Positions 1-11,019 of a stretch of DNA of 64,000 nucleotides are shown piece by piece (within the stretch, counting starts at the first letter, position 1; every line of letters starts with the position of its first letter). The DNA comes from Nigrospora sphaerica (taxonomy: Eukaryota > Ascomycota > Sordariomycetes > Amphisphaeriales > Apiosporaceae), in the NCBI GenBank assembly GCA_018287875.1, contig JAGVVL010000009.1:620001-684000 (forward strand). Direction: 5' to 3'. A program made the translations under genes and the position numbers. The notes under the pieces are model-generated. The model was not told where the DNA came from. It did not search any database and saw only the letters and a list, made by a program, of their open reading frames with translations.

Positions 1-259
1 CTGAAAGGGGGTCCGTAGCGTCGAAGATTAAAGAAAGGGGCTCGTCGGAAAGGTTCTGCCTTATAACAAGTAAGGCTAGAGTCTTCTGCTCCTCGGAAAT
101 CTCCTTATACTTATCCGTATTAAGGAAGAACTGCTCAATTTTTAAGAGTTTAAAATAAAGCAGTAAGGAGGACTTCCATGCGTTCCAGTTTGAAGAACCG
201 GATAGTCGGTGGGATTTCGGCATTAAACATGCCGATACCGACTTAATAATGTCGGCCAT
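1..259 (-). CDS. Ty1/copia-type Gag, N-terminal part, cut by window edge
   Basis: Reading the reverse strand from the ATG at 257-259 gives 86 codons without a stop up to base 1. The residues include a leucine-rich start, then LSGSSNWNAWKSSL at about 20-33, the tryptophan-containing pattern typical of the copia gag-polypeptide (UBN2) family. The product would be the structural Gag of a retrotransposon particle. It lies about 390 bp downstream (in element orientation) of an LTR and primer-binding site, the expected order. No nonsense codons are visible, unlike the neighbouring Gypsy remnants, so this copy may be fairly young. The rest lies outside the window. Confidence 0.75.
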   Translation of the reverse strand, partial: MADIIKSVSACLMPKSHRLSGSSNWNAWKSSLLLYFKLLKIEQFFLNTDKYKEISEEQKTLALLVIRQNLSDEPLSLIFDATDPLS

Positions 260-649
260 GTTGTTTTTCCGGCGTGAGAGTAGCCGAAATAAGCCCTTAT
301 TCGGTTAAAGAGAACCGAAAAATGCCTCGTATCGAATATAACCTCTTTAATTCCTAAGGTTAAGGAATAAAGGGGCAGCTATATGCTAATCGGGACGCCG
401 AAAAGCAGCTTATCCGAAATATTCGCTTAAAGCGAGTCCGAGGGCTTAAAGACTTCGATAATATCGAAGAAGGCTTTGGAAGACTTAAGGTTGCTTCCGG
501 AAGCTTCGAGGGCTTTCGAGACGAATAAAGCGGTTCGGAAGACTTAGGGTCGCTTCCAGGTTGCTTCGGCCGAGAGAGGAGGAAGAAATCGACGAGGGAG
601 GTTAAGGGCGTAATCTTAAGCGAAAAGATATCGGCCCGGGCTCATAACC
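260..649 (-). other. copia leader with half-tRNA-iMet-type primer-binding site
   Basis: This is the untranslated leader between LTR and gag on the reverse strand. Immediately after the LTR end the reverse strand reads GGTTATGAGCCCGGGCC (633-649). It resembles the Drosophila copia primer site, where an internal fragment of initiator tRNA-Met primes reverse transcription. The resemblance is recalled family knowledge, not a database match. The remaining leader is AT-rich and shows no gene. Confidence 0.6.
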
Positions 650-1215
650 TGTTGGAAGTGGTGGTTTGATCGAAAGAGGAAGCAACCCCTTTATAAGGGC
701 TCTTTCGATCTCGGAGGTCGTTTCTATAAAGAAACACGGAAGGATAAGGAACTTCTCTTCAAGAGGAACAAGAGTGTATTTCGTGTGCTTGCTTGCTTCA
801 GGACAGACTAGTTACACGAAGAGGGGAGATTCAGCCTTTACTTATACCCGTTAAACCTTTATCCTCTTAGTAATATAAGGAAGAGGACGCGTAAGTGATT
901 GCGTAAGTGATTACGTGGCTTAGAAGCATATGGAACCTTATAGAGGTTTGTGGAGCCTCATGGGGGCTCGTGGGAGCTTCAGGGAGTCACGTAGAAACTC
1001 GTGGAAACTCGTGGAACCTTGCAGAAGCTTCCGCGTGGCGAACGCCACGCTTGTGGGTAAAGCGGGCCATGCTTGCGGGTAAGCTGGCCCGTGCTCCAGG
1101 GTAGGCTGGCCCGAGCTTTAGGATAGGCTCGGTTAAAGGACTAGCTTCTCGTTAAGTGCATAGCTTAGTCCGTAGTGACAGAGAACGGTATAGAATAAGT
1201 CCTATACCTGCAACA
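650..1215 (-). repeat. copia 5' LTR (566 bp)
   Basis: On the plus strand the segment begins TGTTGGAAGTGG and ends GCAACA, giving TGTTG...CAACA termini. A close relative lies at 23476-24026. The primer-binding site abuts its left edge and the gag ATG follows at 259, so this is the 5' LTR of a reverse-strand copia element whose 3' part is outside the window. The right edge interrupts the RT region of the Gypsy remnant at 1216, so copia probably inserted into that older element. Confidence 0.75.
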
Positions 1216-3847
1216 CATAACTAATAACTCGAATAAGTTAAAACGGGTGCGGAATACGGTTAAGTATTCTTATCCCTCTTTAACCCTGATCTCGTTAAAT
1301 ACTGCAATAATATCGACTTTAAAAAAATACTTCATTCCCTTTAAGTTATTCAAGGTCTCCTTAACTAGGGGCAGCAGATAACGGTTCTTAATAGTGATAT
1401 TATTTAAAGTGTAGTAGTCGATATAGAAATAAAGTCCTCTTTTAAGCTTTTTAACGAACAGGATAGACGACACAGCCAGGGACGAGCTAAGTCGGATAAA
1501 CCCCTTTTAAAGATTCTCTTATAGCCACTCTTTTAATATAGCCAGTTCTTAGCGGGATATAGTGTATAGGAGTCCAAAGGGGGGCATTTTTCCTTCTATC
1601 AGTCGAATCTTGTGATTATGATCTCTATATGGTGGCAGTTTCTCTACTTCTTTCGGTAAGAACATATCTTTGAATTCTCGCAGTTCTAATAGGAGTTGCT
1701 CGGAAAGGAGTGGATCAGCCTTCTAAGATAGGTGCTTATCGATCTCTTCGACGGTGATAGGAAACGCGGCGTATCTTTTTTTTAAGTACATTAAGTAGGC
1801 GCGAGTAGTAATCGGGGTAACATTCTATTAGGATAAGGCGTTTAAATAGTTCGGTAGGTTCTTTAAATAGGCTTATATAGGGACGTTATATATAGCGACG
1901 ACATTTATAGGTCTCCTTAGTATATTGCAGTTCTAGCAATAGAATTCGCTATCGAATATAAACATGTGACTTACAAAACCTATATATTAGTCGTGCATCT
2001 TAAGCCACGGGGTTCTAAGGATAATAAGGAAGTAAGCTAGCTGGGTTACGAAGAAACGTAGTTGTTTCTTGTGATGATCGTTTATCCGTATCGAACATTC
2101 GACAAAGTGGGTAACCTTCCCACTCTCGCTTAGGCGACCGTCGGTCACCTCGATCTCGAACGGTCTTTGTAAGGGTCGCATCGGCAGCTCGTGGGCTTCA
2201 GCTTAGCTGCAGTCGATAAATGCTTTAGCGGCGGCTCTGGAGTCGGTTAAGGTGTAAGTCGGTATAGTGTAGTTATTAGAAATTAAGGTGGTAAGTAAAA
2301 CTATAAGCTTTCTATATATATCTTCCTCTTTATAGATAAATAGGCTATAGACAGAACAAGTAAATATTAGTAAGGGCAATAAAGTTAAGGCGCTAAGATT
2401 AAGAGGCTGTAAGCGACTTAATATAGGCTCACATTATTTAATAACCGGGGGCTCTTAGTACGCAGCTCCTAGAACTAGTTAATAAACGCGGCTGCAATAA
2501 AGCTAGGCTGGGCAGACCGAATAAGCGTGGGTAGTTGACAAGTAAGTAAGGTCGTGGACATTATAGGGGGCGGGCTTTCTTGGGGGCTTGGAGTACAGGC
2601 CTGGCAGAACCGGATAAATCGGAGGTCAGGTTCGGGGTATTAGGCGACTATATAGCCTATATAGCCGCACCGAAAATATTTTCCTCTCTCTCTTCGATTA
2701 AACAGAGAGCAGAGGCGGCTATATTAGTAACTTAAGTCTATAGGATCACCGGCGTCGGTCTTAATAGCAGGTAAACCGGGTTTGTTTTAAGGGGGTATGT
2801 TATAACTAGCGGGGGTAGTGATACTATTAGTCTTAATCGTTCCCTTAAAACCGTTAACCTAACGCTAGTACTAGCGAAACCGGTTATCGAGAGTCTGAAG
2901 ATAATAAGCAAACGCGTAATACTTTCTCGTGGGGGCAGGGTTATGTAATAGCATATCCTGGATCTCTCGGGACACACTTTAGGATAGTAGAGGGGGCAGG
3001 GCAGCTTCAAGGACCTCGCTTTTTAACGCGAGCTTCTTAAACTCTGCGAAGAAGATGCTAAAGTCGAGGCTCCGTTGTTTTAAATTGTATAGTTTATTCT
3101 TAGCGTTCTATTTCCAGTCCAGGTCTTTAAAGGCTTCTTTTAGGTATAACAGCATATTAGTATAGTTTATAAACTATAGGATTCTATAGTGGATATAAAG
3201 TAGGATTAAATCGTAAGCCTTTTTAAATAAATAGCTAACGATGTAATTTAAGCTGGAAACAGCAGATAGGAACCGATTAGCGTTAAAGATTATTTTCTAA
3301 TAGACTTATTAAACGAATCTCCAAAGGTCGCTTCGGGTTCTATTAAACTCCTTTAAGTTAAGGATCTTCTTATTAAGGGAGGCGGTTTTGAAACGTAAAA
3401 TAAAAGCAGGGATAAGTATTCGCGGAGCATAATTTACTAGCGCTTTAATAGCAAGTTCGGGACCAGGTGACTATTCGGTTAGGGGTGTCTATATAGCAGG
3501 GAGGGCGGCTTAAAGAAGGCGTTTGTTCTTAACGTAAAAGTCAACAATAATCTTTTATTCCTTATTTAAGCGGTCCTCTTAATAACAGACTACCCCTTCT
3601 TTCTTTATAAGGGCGATTCGGATAGAGGCAAAAAAGGAGTCCCTTTTAGCTAAAGCGGAGTCTCGTTTAGCTAAAGAGGTTTCCAGATTCGAGATATACC
3701 TATGTAGCGTGCTTAGGTACAGTAGCTATCTAGACGCATCGTCCTGGACACTCGTAAGCAGTTCTCCGGGATCTTAGGTATCGGTAAATACGGTAGGTCG
3801 GTTCGATATTTGGAAAGCAGTGTCGAGCTTAGGAGAAAGCTAAATAA
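1216..3847 (-). pseudogene. Ty3/Gypsy family A, 5' half (gag, protease, start of RT), decayed
   Basis: On the reverse strand, from the LTR at 3848-4136, this stretch should carry gag (about 3700-2600), a retropepsin-like segment (1987-2181, with a LxxPWLxxHD-type ending) and the beginning of reverse transcriptase (1270-1473, with LFVKK and a D-Y-L-N-N-I-T-K-N-R-Y-LPL block). The RT stops at the copia LTR. Many TAG/TAA codons and high AT content indicate decay. The gag portion is inferred from position; I could not recognise a zinc knuckle. Family assignment rests on the LTR shared with 40378-40666. Confidence 0.7.
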
Positions 3848-4136
3848 TGTTAAGGAGTAGGCAGGCAGGTAAGTAATAGAGTCGATTTAAGTTCTATACT
3901 ACAGGTCTAAGTTTCTATTCTGTCGGTACAGGTTAGGCTTAATAGACAAGACGTAGCTTAAAGAGCTACAACTGAAGTCTTCTCGGTTGTAGACTTCTTA
4001 TCTAAATCCTTAACGGAGGTCCGTACTGAGCGGTCTTAACAGAACTCCATCGCGGGACGACTAATCCGTAGCTAGTTTAGGATGTCTCAGAGGCTGCCCT
4101 GTGCCGGTATGGCCTGTCACGGTCCACCCCGTGACA
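3848..4136 (-). repeat. Gypsy family A 5' LTR (289 bp)
   Basis: On the reverse strand it starts TGTCACGGGGTGGACCGTGACA, an inverted repeat at the LTR tip, and ends CTCCTTAACA. Its length equals that of the other complete family A LTRs in the window (40378-40666; 56570-56858; 56305-56887 when its insert is removed). It leads into the gag-pol remnant to its left. Confidence 0.8.
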
Positions 4137-4148
4137 GTATATAATGCT

Positions 4149-4781
4149 AAGGAGAGAGACTAGCTCCAGAGATAGCAACAAACATAGAAAAGCTAAACAG
4201 CACGAGCCCCGGTAGTAACCAAGATTCCGCTAAACAAGCATATCCTTAAGCTCTATAAAGGACTTCACAAAGCAGAGAGCTCGATCCTTGTCTAAGCGAG
4301 GACCGGCAAGATTAAGTTGCGAGACTTCCTTTTTAAGCGCAGGGTTCCAGGCTTCGACAGCCCATAGTGTAACTGCAGTCAGGGTAGGGAGACCGTCCAG
4401 TATATCCTCGTTTTCTGCCCACGGGAAAGAGAAAGACGAGAGCATCTCGTCTAAGCTCTAGGAGGACTGGTAAACACAGACAGGATATTCGACACCCTAG
4501 GAAAAGCAGGAATTATTGCGAGATGGATACTCCGCTCCGGAAGGCTGGATATATTCCAGCTAGCGAATCAACTCATCAGCTAAGAAGCGGGCGCGCTAAG
4601 CCCGATCCCGGTATGGCAGGTCAAAGAGTAGATAGAAGCGGTACGACGCAGCGGAACCTGGGTTTTTCACCCGGCCGGACATCAGCCCGGAACGGTTTTC
4701 CTAGGCTAAGATGCGCAGGGGGTCCTCATGGCCTAAATAGGTCGCTAGGTGTAAGAACAATAATAATAATAATAATAATAC
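4149..4781 (+). mobile_element. LINE (Tad1-like) 3' fragment with (AAT)n tail
   Basis: This is a 5'-truncated copy of the LINE also found at 5219-8724 (reverse) and 41467-46341 (forward). It covers the end of ORF2 and the 3' UTR and finishes in an AAT tandem tail at about 4757-4781. Stops such as TAG at former Trp/Gln positions are present. Truncation at the 5' end and a simple-repeat 3' tail are typical of target-primed reverse transcription. Confidence 0.8.
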
Positions 4782-4811
4782 CTATAAGCGTGGCGTATGC
4801 CACTTAAGAGC

Positions 4812-5024
4812 TGTCACGGTTCAAGGAACGAGGGATCTGTTGATGACCCAAAGGTTCTATTGAGATGCGAAAACTACAGGTGAAGAGGAAAAAAAGAGGG
4901 ACAGGCTCCTCTCAGTCACTGTTTGCCAGGAATATATCCAGCCAGCGGCGGTACATACCGCCAGGCAGCGGTAAGTCGTCTATATGTTCCCATGCCCTTG
5001 TACCTATATACCTATGCCGTAATA
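4812..5024 (-). repeat. Gypsy family D LTR (213 bp)
   Basis: The reverse complement matches the family D LTRs at 10678-10892 and 59766-59971 (shared GTACATAGGTACAAGGGCAT-like start region, shared end CCTTGAACCGTGACA). A polypurine run (AAGGGGGGG on the reverse strand) lies just upstream in element orientation, as expected for a 3' LTR. Confidence 0.8.
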
Positions 5025-5218
5025 TTACCCCCCCTTAAGAAATGAAACTTGTCCGCAAGTTTCGGTTACTTCTTCTGGGCAATTCTCTTTCTCGTTTGGT
5101 TCGTCGAAGCCGGAGAATTGTCGTCGGCGTGAGGTGGGTCGATCTTGTCGTCAGCTGCGGCGTTAAGCCATGAAGCCAGTCGCTTTGGCGGTCCTGCGTT
5201 ATCTGGATACTCCTCGTG
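5025..5218 (-). pseudogene. Gypsy family D pol C-terminus fragment
   Basis: Reverse-strand translation gives HEEYPDNAGPPKRLASW followed by a charged tail ending in RKRIAQKK and a stop. It matches the C-terminal extension after the chromodomain of the forward copy ending at about 10640. It is cut at 5219 by the 3' tail of a LINE inserted in the same orientation. Confidence 0.75.
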
Positions 5219-8200
5219 GTATTATTATTATTATTATTATTCTTACACCTAGCGACCTATTTAGGCCATGAGGACCCCCTGCGCATCTTAGCCTAGGAAA
5301 ACCGTTCCGGGCTGATGTCCGGCCGGGTGAAAAACCCAGGTTCCGCTGCGTCGTACCGCTTCTATCTACTCTTTGACCTGCCATACCGGGATCGGGCTCA
5401 GCGCGCCTGCTTCCTAGCTGATAAGTTGATTCGCTAGCTGGAACATGTCCAGCCTTCCGGAGCGGAGTAGGCATCTTGCGATAATTCCTGCTTTTCCTGG
5501 GGTGTCGAGTATCCTGTCCGTGTCTATCGGTCCTCCTAGAGCTTGGACGAGATGCTCTCGTCTTTCTCTTTCCCGTGGGCAGAAAACGAGGATATGCCGG
5601 ACAGTCTCCCTACCCTGACCGTAGACGCACCAGGGGCTGTCGAAGCCCGGGACCCTACGCTTAAAAAGGAAGTCTCGCAGCCCAATCTTGCCAGTCCTCG
5701 CTTAGACGAGGATAGAGCTCTCGGCCTTATAGAGTCCCTTATAGAGCTTGAGGACGTGCTTGTCTAGCGGTATCTTAGTTGCTGCCGGGGTTCGTGCTGT
5801 TCGATTTTGCTGCGCTTGTTGCTATCTTTGAAGCCAGTCTCTCTCCTCAGCCTTATATGCTGAGTCTCCAGCTAGCTATTCGTTTAGCCACCTCTTACGA
5901 TCGGGAGCGTCGGGGCCTTTCGGTCTGCGCCGGCGAGTCGGTCTTGTTAGGATCCATCTAGCTGCGCTATCGCACCGTGCTTGGATGAGTGATGCAATCC
6001 GCGGCTGTTGGAGCCTCTCTTCCGATACCGCCACCCTTCTGTTGAGCCACGTGTCTAAGGGGGACACGTAAGCTTCCGTTTCTAGTACTGCGGCGGCCGT
6101 GGCTTTGAAAGCTCCTGTGACCTTTCGGAGGCACTCTGTTTGGACGTCGTTGAGTGCCTTAGCTCTATTTTTCGAGATCTGGCGGTGCCACTCTGAAGCT
6201 CCATAGCCTATCGCAGACCGTACGACGGCTGTATAGACTTGGCGGGCTCGCTGGAGAGACGCGCCCTATGTTAAGCCGGCTATCCGGTCTAGAGCATAGA
6301 CCTGCGTCGCCATCTTCTTCGATATCGACTGGATGTGGACGTCCCAGCGGAGACGTCTATCCACTTGGATGCCAAGGACGCGGCAGGAGTCTTCTGGTTC
6401 GATTTCGTGACCTTCTAAGGCTATCTTTATGTCCGGACCTTTCCGTCTTCGAGAGAAGTGGACTAGGTGATATTTCTAGACTGCAAAGGTCATGCCGTGG
6501 CTAACTGTCCATTCTTTGCAGACCCTATAAGCGGCTTCCAGCCGCTCGCAGGTCTGCTCTGGGTTTAAGCCGAAGCCCACGAGGTTTGTGTCGTCTGCGA
6601 AGGCTATAGTGGCTATCCCTGGTACGGCGCGGAGAGCCTTATAGAGACCAGCTGTATAGAGGCAGAAGAGGATAGGCGATAGAGGTGAGCCTTGCGGGAC
6701 GCCTGCTGGGACTAGGATCTCGTCCGATTCCTGGCTGTCGAAGAATAGCGTGGTGGACCGGTTAGATAGGAAGCTTCGGATCCAACTGATAGTCCATATA
6801 GGGACCCTCAGCGCTCGCAGGTTAGCGAGGAGCCTTCTATAGTCAACAGAGTCGAAAGCGCCCGAAATATCCAGCGATAGAAGGGTTGCTGCGCCTCTAT
6901 GTTTCCAGGCTGTGCGGACTAGGTCTGTTAGCAACCGTAAGGCTGTTTCCGTGGAGCGGCCTTTCCGGTTGCCCATCTGTTCGTCCGGGAGCAGTCCGTT
7001 CTCTTCGGCAAAGCTAGCTAGCCGTTGCGCTAGTAGGCTCTCGACCGCTTTCCTTATAGTGTTGAGCAGCGCGATAGGTCTCCATCCGCCGGCTTGGTGA
7101 TACTCGTTTGGCTGCTTTCCTGGCTTCCGGAGGATGACGGTGACTGCTTTCCGGAACGCTCTTAGATAGTATCCTATATGCTAGCACGCTTCCGCTAAGG
7201 AGGCCAAGGCCTGGAAGAGGGGCTTTCCTAGGCGTTTAAAGAATCCGTTCGGAAGCTAGTCTGGCCTAGGTGCCTTCCACTGGCCTGCCTTAATAAGGAC
7301 GTCTTGGACTTGTTCTGCTGTCACCTTGCTGTCCATATCGAGAGGCGCTGCGAGCCGGTTCGTTATTCGGAAGCCGGTGTACGTAGCCTTAGGGAGGGGA
7401 TAGAACCTCTCTCGGAAGGCCTCTGTTTTCTCCTTATAGGTTGTTGCTTCGCCACGCCGTGTGTAAAGTGTAGGGACTGCCGGGGGTAACGGCGGTGCTG
7501 CTCCTTCCGTTCTTGCCCATCTCGCGATATTCCAGACGCCAGCTGGCTGGCTAGACGCCTCGTGGAGCATATATCTCCAGGATGCCGTCTTGGCTTCTCG
7601 GATTGCTTTCTTCTTTAAGAGAGTTGACTGCCGGAGGGCTCGCCAAGCTACGTCCGTCCTATCGGAAAGTCATATCCGCTGGGCTCTTCGCTCCTTCTCT
7701 ATAGCTTCTTCTGTCTCGCGGTTCCACCAGGCTTTGCCTCTCCCTTTAAAGTAGCGGAGGGGGGCAACTAGGTCGGCTATCCGAGTTAATTCCTTAGTTA
7801 ACGTTTCAGTGTAGCTATCGATTTCTTCTGGTGTCTCGAGTCGCCCTGGCTGTGGTAGGTATGCCGCTTCTGCCTTCGCCTGGTCATAGTCAGCTGTTTT
7901 CCAGCTGCGTCGTGGCCTATCTTGGCGGTCTGTATGGGGTCCAGCCACGCGTATCACCTGAGGGAGGTGATCGGATCCAGCATATGGGGCGTACCCGTCG
8001 TAGGCAGCTCGGAGATCGTCCGTGGCCCACGCCAAGTCGATCGTGGAGTCCATGCACCCTCTTCGAGTCCATGTCGGTGTTCTATGGGGCGTGATAAGCT
8101 GGAGTCTCCAGGATTCTACTAGCTGGAGTAGCTTATCGGCTGCCTTATGAGGTCGGACGTTGTGTCCTCCCTAGATAGGGTGGTGGACGTTAAAGTCTCC

Positions 8201-8724
8201 TACGAGGACTGTTCGTCCTAGCTGGGGACCGGTAAGGAGGGCTTCGATAGCTGGCAGGTCTAATCTGCTAATCGATCCAGGAGGAGGCGAGTATACGCAG
8301 ATAACTATTATAGGACCATCTGGTAACTGGATCGTGATGTTGCACCTATCTGATTGCGCCTTATAAGTCCACTGCGCTAGGGGGTGCTTCTTATTAATGT
8401 AAATGCAAGCTCTGCCTCCCTCGGCGGCATAGAGAAGGTAGTACGGAGAGGATCTCGGGCAGTAGGTGGTCGGCATGTGTGGGTTTCGCCAGGGCTCTTG
8501 GATAGCCAGGACGTCGTACTCTTCGGAGATGGCATCGACTGCCGGGATCTGTGCTTTCTTGCTTTTCTGCGTGTTCCAGTGTAGGATCCTTAGCGTTGTC
8601 ATAGTCGAGCGTGGATGCTGTTTAGTGTTGACTCCGGTGTTTCGACGTCCATGTTGTCTGTCTCTTCGTGGGTTCTGCTGCGGGCTCTGCCAGTGCTTCT
8701 AGTGCGGCAGCTGGTTGCTCGACG
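5219..8724 (-). mobile_element. LINE (Tad1-like), 5'-truncated, reverse strand
   Basis: A non-LTR retrotransposon of 3.5 kb on the reverse strand. Its 3' end is an (AAT)n tail, seen as ATT repeats at 5219-5240. It contains the last few dozen codons of ORF1 (about 8605-8724) and nearly all of ORF2. The 5' end is cut at 8724 against a family A LTR fragment. This copy is less RIP-damaged than the forward copy at 41467-46341 and is the better reference for the protein. Confidence 0.85.
5330..8602 (-). pseudogene. LINE ORF2: APE endonuclease, reverse transcriptase, RNase H-like end
   Basis: The ATG at 8602 begins an apurinic-type endonuclease (ILHWNTQKSKKA, then IQEPWRN, a catalytic-Asn/Glu region, and VGDFNVHHP). 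The reverse transcriptase follows with LSLDISGAFDSVDY, a GVPQGSPLSPILF block (motif B) and FADDTN (catalytic Asp-Asp) at about 6590-6600. The C-terminal region down to about 5330 should be the RNase H part usual in Tad1-like ORF2. Reading is broken by TAG at 8171 (a Trp in the consensus) and by further stops near 7660 and 7260. The enzyme would nick the target and copy its own RNA by target-primed reverse transcription. This copy cannot make a full protein. Confidence 0.85.
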
Positions 8725-8785
8725 GGACCTGTAGTATAGAACCTGAATCGACTCTGTTATCCACCTGCCTGTCCGCTCCTTGACA
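8725..8785 (+). repeat. Gypsy family A LTR, 3'-terminal 61 bp
   Basis: The segment GGACCTGTAGTATAGAACC ... GCTCCTTGACA matches the end of the 289-bp family A LTR (40606-40666). It sits between a LINE 5' truncation point and family D pol sequence, so it marks an old A insertion in D, later cut by the LINE. Confidence 0.7.
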
Positions 8786-10677
8786 CTAGGCGGAGCTCCT
8801 TGCCGAATACCACTGCCTGTTAAAGTACCGCCTAGGAATATAGAATACTGCGGCTAACGCTTTATCACGGAAAACGGAAGATCTGAAAATATAGAAAGAG
8901 AAAACCGAGGCGATGCAACACCTGGCCATCTTCTAAGAGGGCGAACACGGATATATACCAGCGCTTTCTATAGTGGAACCCTTAAGTGAGGTGGCTCTTT
9001 TAAAGGACGACCTGCCACCGCCACCACTCTTTAGGTTAATACTAGTATATCGTGCCGTTAAACTTAACTACACCAACCCCCTTCTCTAGCTGTTTCGGGA
9101 AAAGACTACGTTAGAGCCGACCGACGGCATTACTTAGACCCTCTCTAACGGAACCTCCTAAGGAACGGCAAATTGGTGGTCCCCGAATAAGACAATCTAA
9201 GGACGCATGTTTTAGAAGACTTCTATTTGCGCTTAACATCCGTGTACCCGGGATACAATAAGCTCCGTAAGCTAATATAAAGCTAGTACTAGTAGCTAGG
9301 ATTATTTTAAAACGTCGACCGTTTTATAGCCAACTATCAAGTGTGCCAATTATTTAAAGTCCCCTGGGATAAGACACCAGAATTTCTTTATCTGTTTCCG
9401 ATACTGCTTTGCTTATAGTAGTCGATTTAAATGGACTTTAAAACTATACCTAAAGATCGAAAGGGGTTTAATAACCTCCTTATTATAGTTTGCTTATTAA
9501 GTAAGAGGAGTTAGTGCGTTCCTTACACCCGATTAGTAACAGCTAAAGACATTGCTAAGATGTACTACTATAGTTTATATTGCGTCTTTAGACTACCATA
9601 GTAAATTGGGAGCGACCGTGGACCCTAATTTGTCTCTTACTTCACCGATGAAGTCTTTAAGCTGCTGGGCATCACCTGGAAACTGGGATCCTCCGGCTAC
9701 TCCTAGTTATAAGGGTAAGTGGAGTATATAAACTAAGCTATCTAATAACGGATTCTGCCTTACTTATCACATTTCTAAGATACCTAGTCGTCAGTAATTC
9801 TAGCTTTAGACACTATCTAGACTAGCCTGCCTTAGGACTCGATAGGACTATCTCCTTATAAAGTAAAGCGTGGTTTCCTTATACTGCTACTATATTCTAA
9901 AGCTAACTAAACCTAAAATATTAGCAAGCTTTTAATAATAGAGTGTTTTAAATAATAAGATATATAGAAGATTATAAAGACACTCTATTAATATATAGAA
10001 GCGGTATAATAACAGGCTACCTTATCCTAACACTATATATATAACCAGGCTAATAAGTCGCGATATAAGCTAAACTTTAAAGTCGGGGATAAAGTAGTTA
10101 TCTTTAAACGGATATAAATAACGGACTAACTTAACGACACCTTAATATTCCCCTTAACGCAGTACTATTACACTATTAAGGGGATAAAAGGACACTCCTA
10201 TAAACTTAACACGCCGCTAGACTGGAAGGGCACAAACGTGTTTCACACTGATCGCCTTCGGCGATTCCAAGACGACCCTCTCCCGGGACAACAGATTAAG
10301 AATCCGGAGGGCGAAATTGTGGATTCTTCGTTAGACGAAGAATAGGAGGTAAACCGAGTACTATCCTCTCGACTACACTATAGGAAACTTCAATACTAGG
10401 TACGCTAGAAAGGTTGGGACCTAAACGCAACATAGTACAACGCGGAGTTATTTAAGAACAGCGCCACACTTCTCCAGGAATACCATAAGGAGTATCCAGA
10501 TAACGCAGGACCGCTAAAGCGACTGGCTTCATGGCTTAACGCCGCAGCTGACGACAAGATCGACCCACCTCACGCCGACGACAACTCTCCGGTTTCGACG
10601 AACCGAACGAGAAAGAGAATTGCCCGGAAGAAGTGACCGAAACTTACAGACAAGTTTCATTTCTTAAGGGGGGGTAA
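8786..10677 (+). pseudogene. Gypsy family D pol, RNase H end to chromodomain, decayed
   Basis: Forward-strand remnant of a chromovirus-type pol. It opens with the end of RNase H (NTAADALSRK), continues through an integrase zinc-finger piece (CQLFK near 9340), the integrase core start (MDFKTIPKDRKG near 9430) and a chromodomain near 10340-10440 (aromatic/KGWDLNATxYN pattern), then a charged tail ending RKRIARKK. Many in-frame TAG/TAA codons occur. The same sequence, better preserved at the start, recurs at 63680-64000. A polypurine run AAGGGGGGG (10666-10674) precedes the 3' LTR. Confidence 0.8.
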
Positions 10678-10892
10678 TGTTACGGTATAAGTACATAGGT
10701 ACAAGGGCATAGCAACGCATGGACGACTTGTCGCTGCCTGGCGGTACGTACCGCCGCTGGCTGGATATATTCCTGCTAAACAGTGACTGAGAGGAGCCTG
10801 TTTCTCCTCTTCTTTCCCCTTCACCTGTAGTTTTCGCATCTCAATAGAACCCTTGGGTCATCAACAGATCCCTCGTTCCTTGAACCGTGACA
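10678..10892 (+). repeat. Gypsy family D 3' LTR (215 bp)
   Basis: It begins TGTTACGGTATAAG and ends AACCGTGACA. It matches 59766-59971 (forward) and 4812-5024 (reverse), and follows the polypurine tract of the D remnant. Confidence 0.85.
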
Positions 10893-11019
10893 AGGACCCC
10901 CTGCTGAAACTAGCTGCATAGGATCCCTGCTGCCAGCTGGCAGATTTGCTGCAGAATAGCAGGTCAGCAATGAATTCGAATTGCGACACAATGTCCTTTT
11001 CCACTCACCTTACCTGCCA

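Noticed and set aside
4523..4807. 94-codon forward ORF and its inverted partner at 5199-5474
   Set aside because: Out-of-frame readings over the LINE 3' end and its ATT tail, ending in poly-Ile from the microsatellite.
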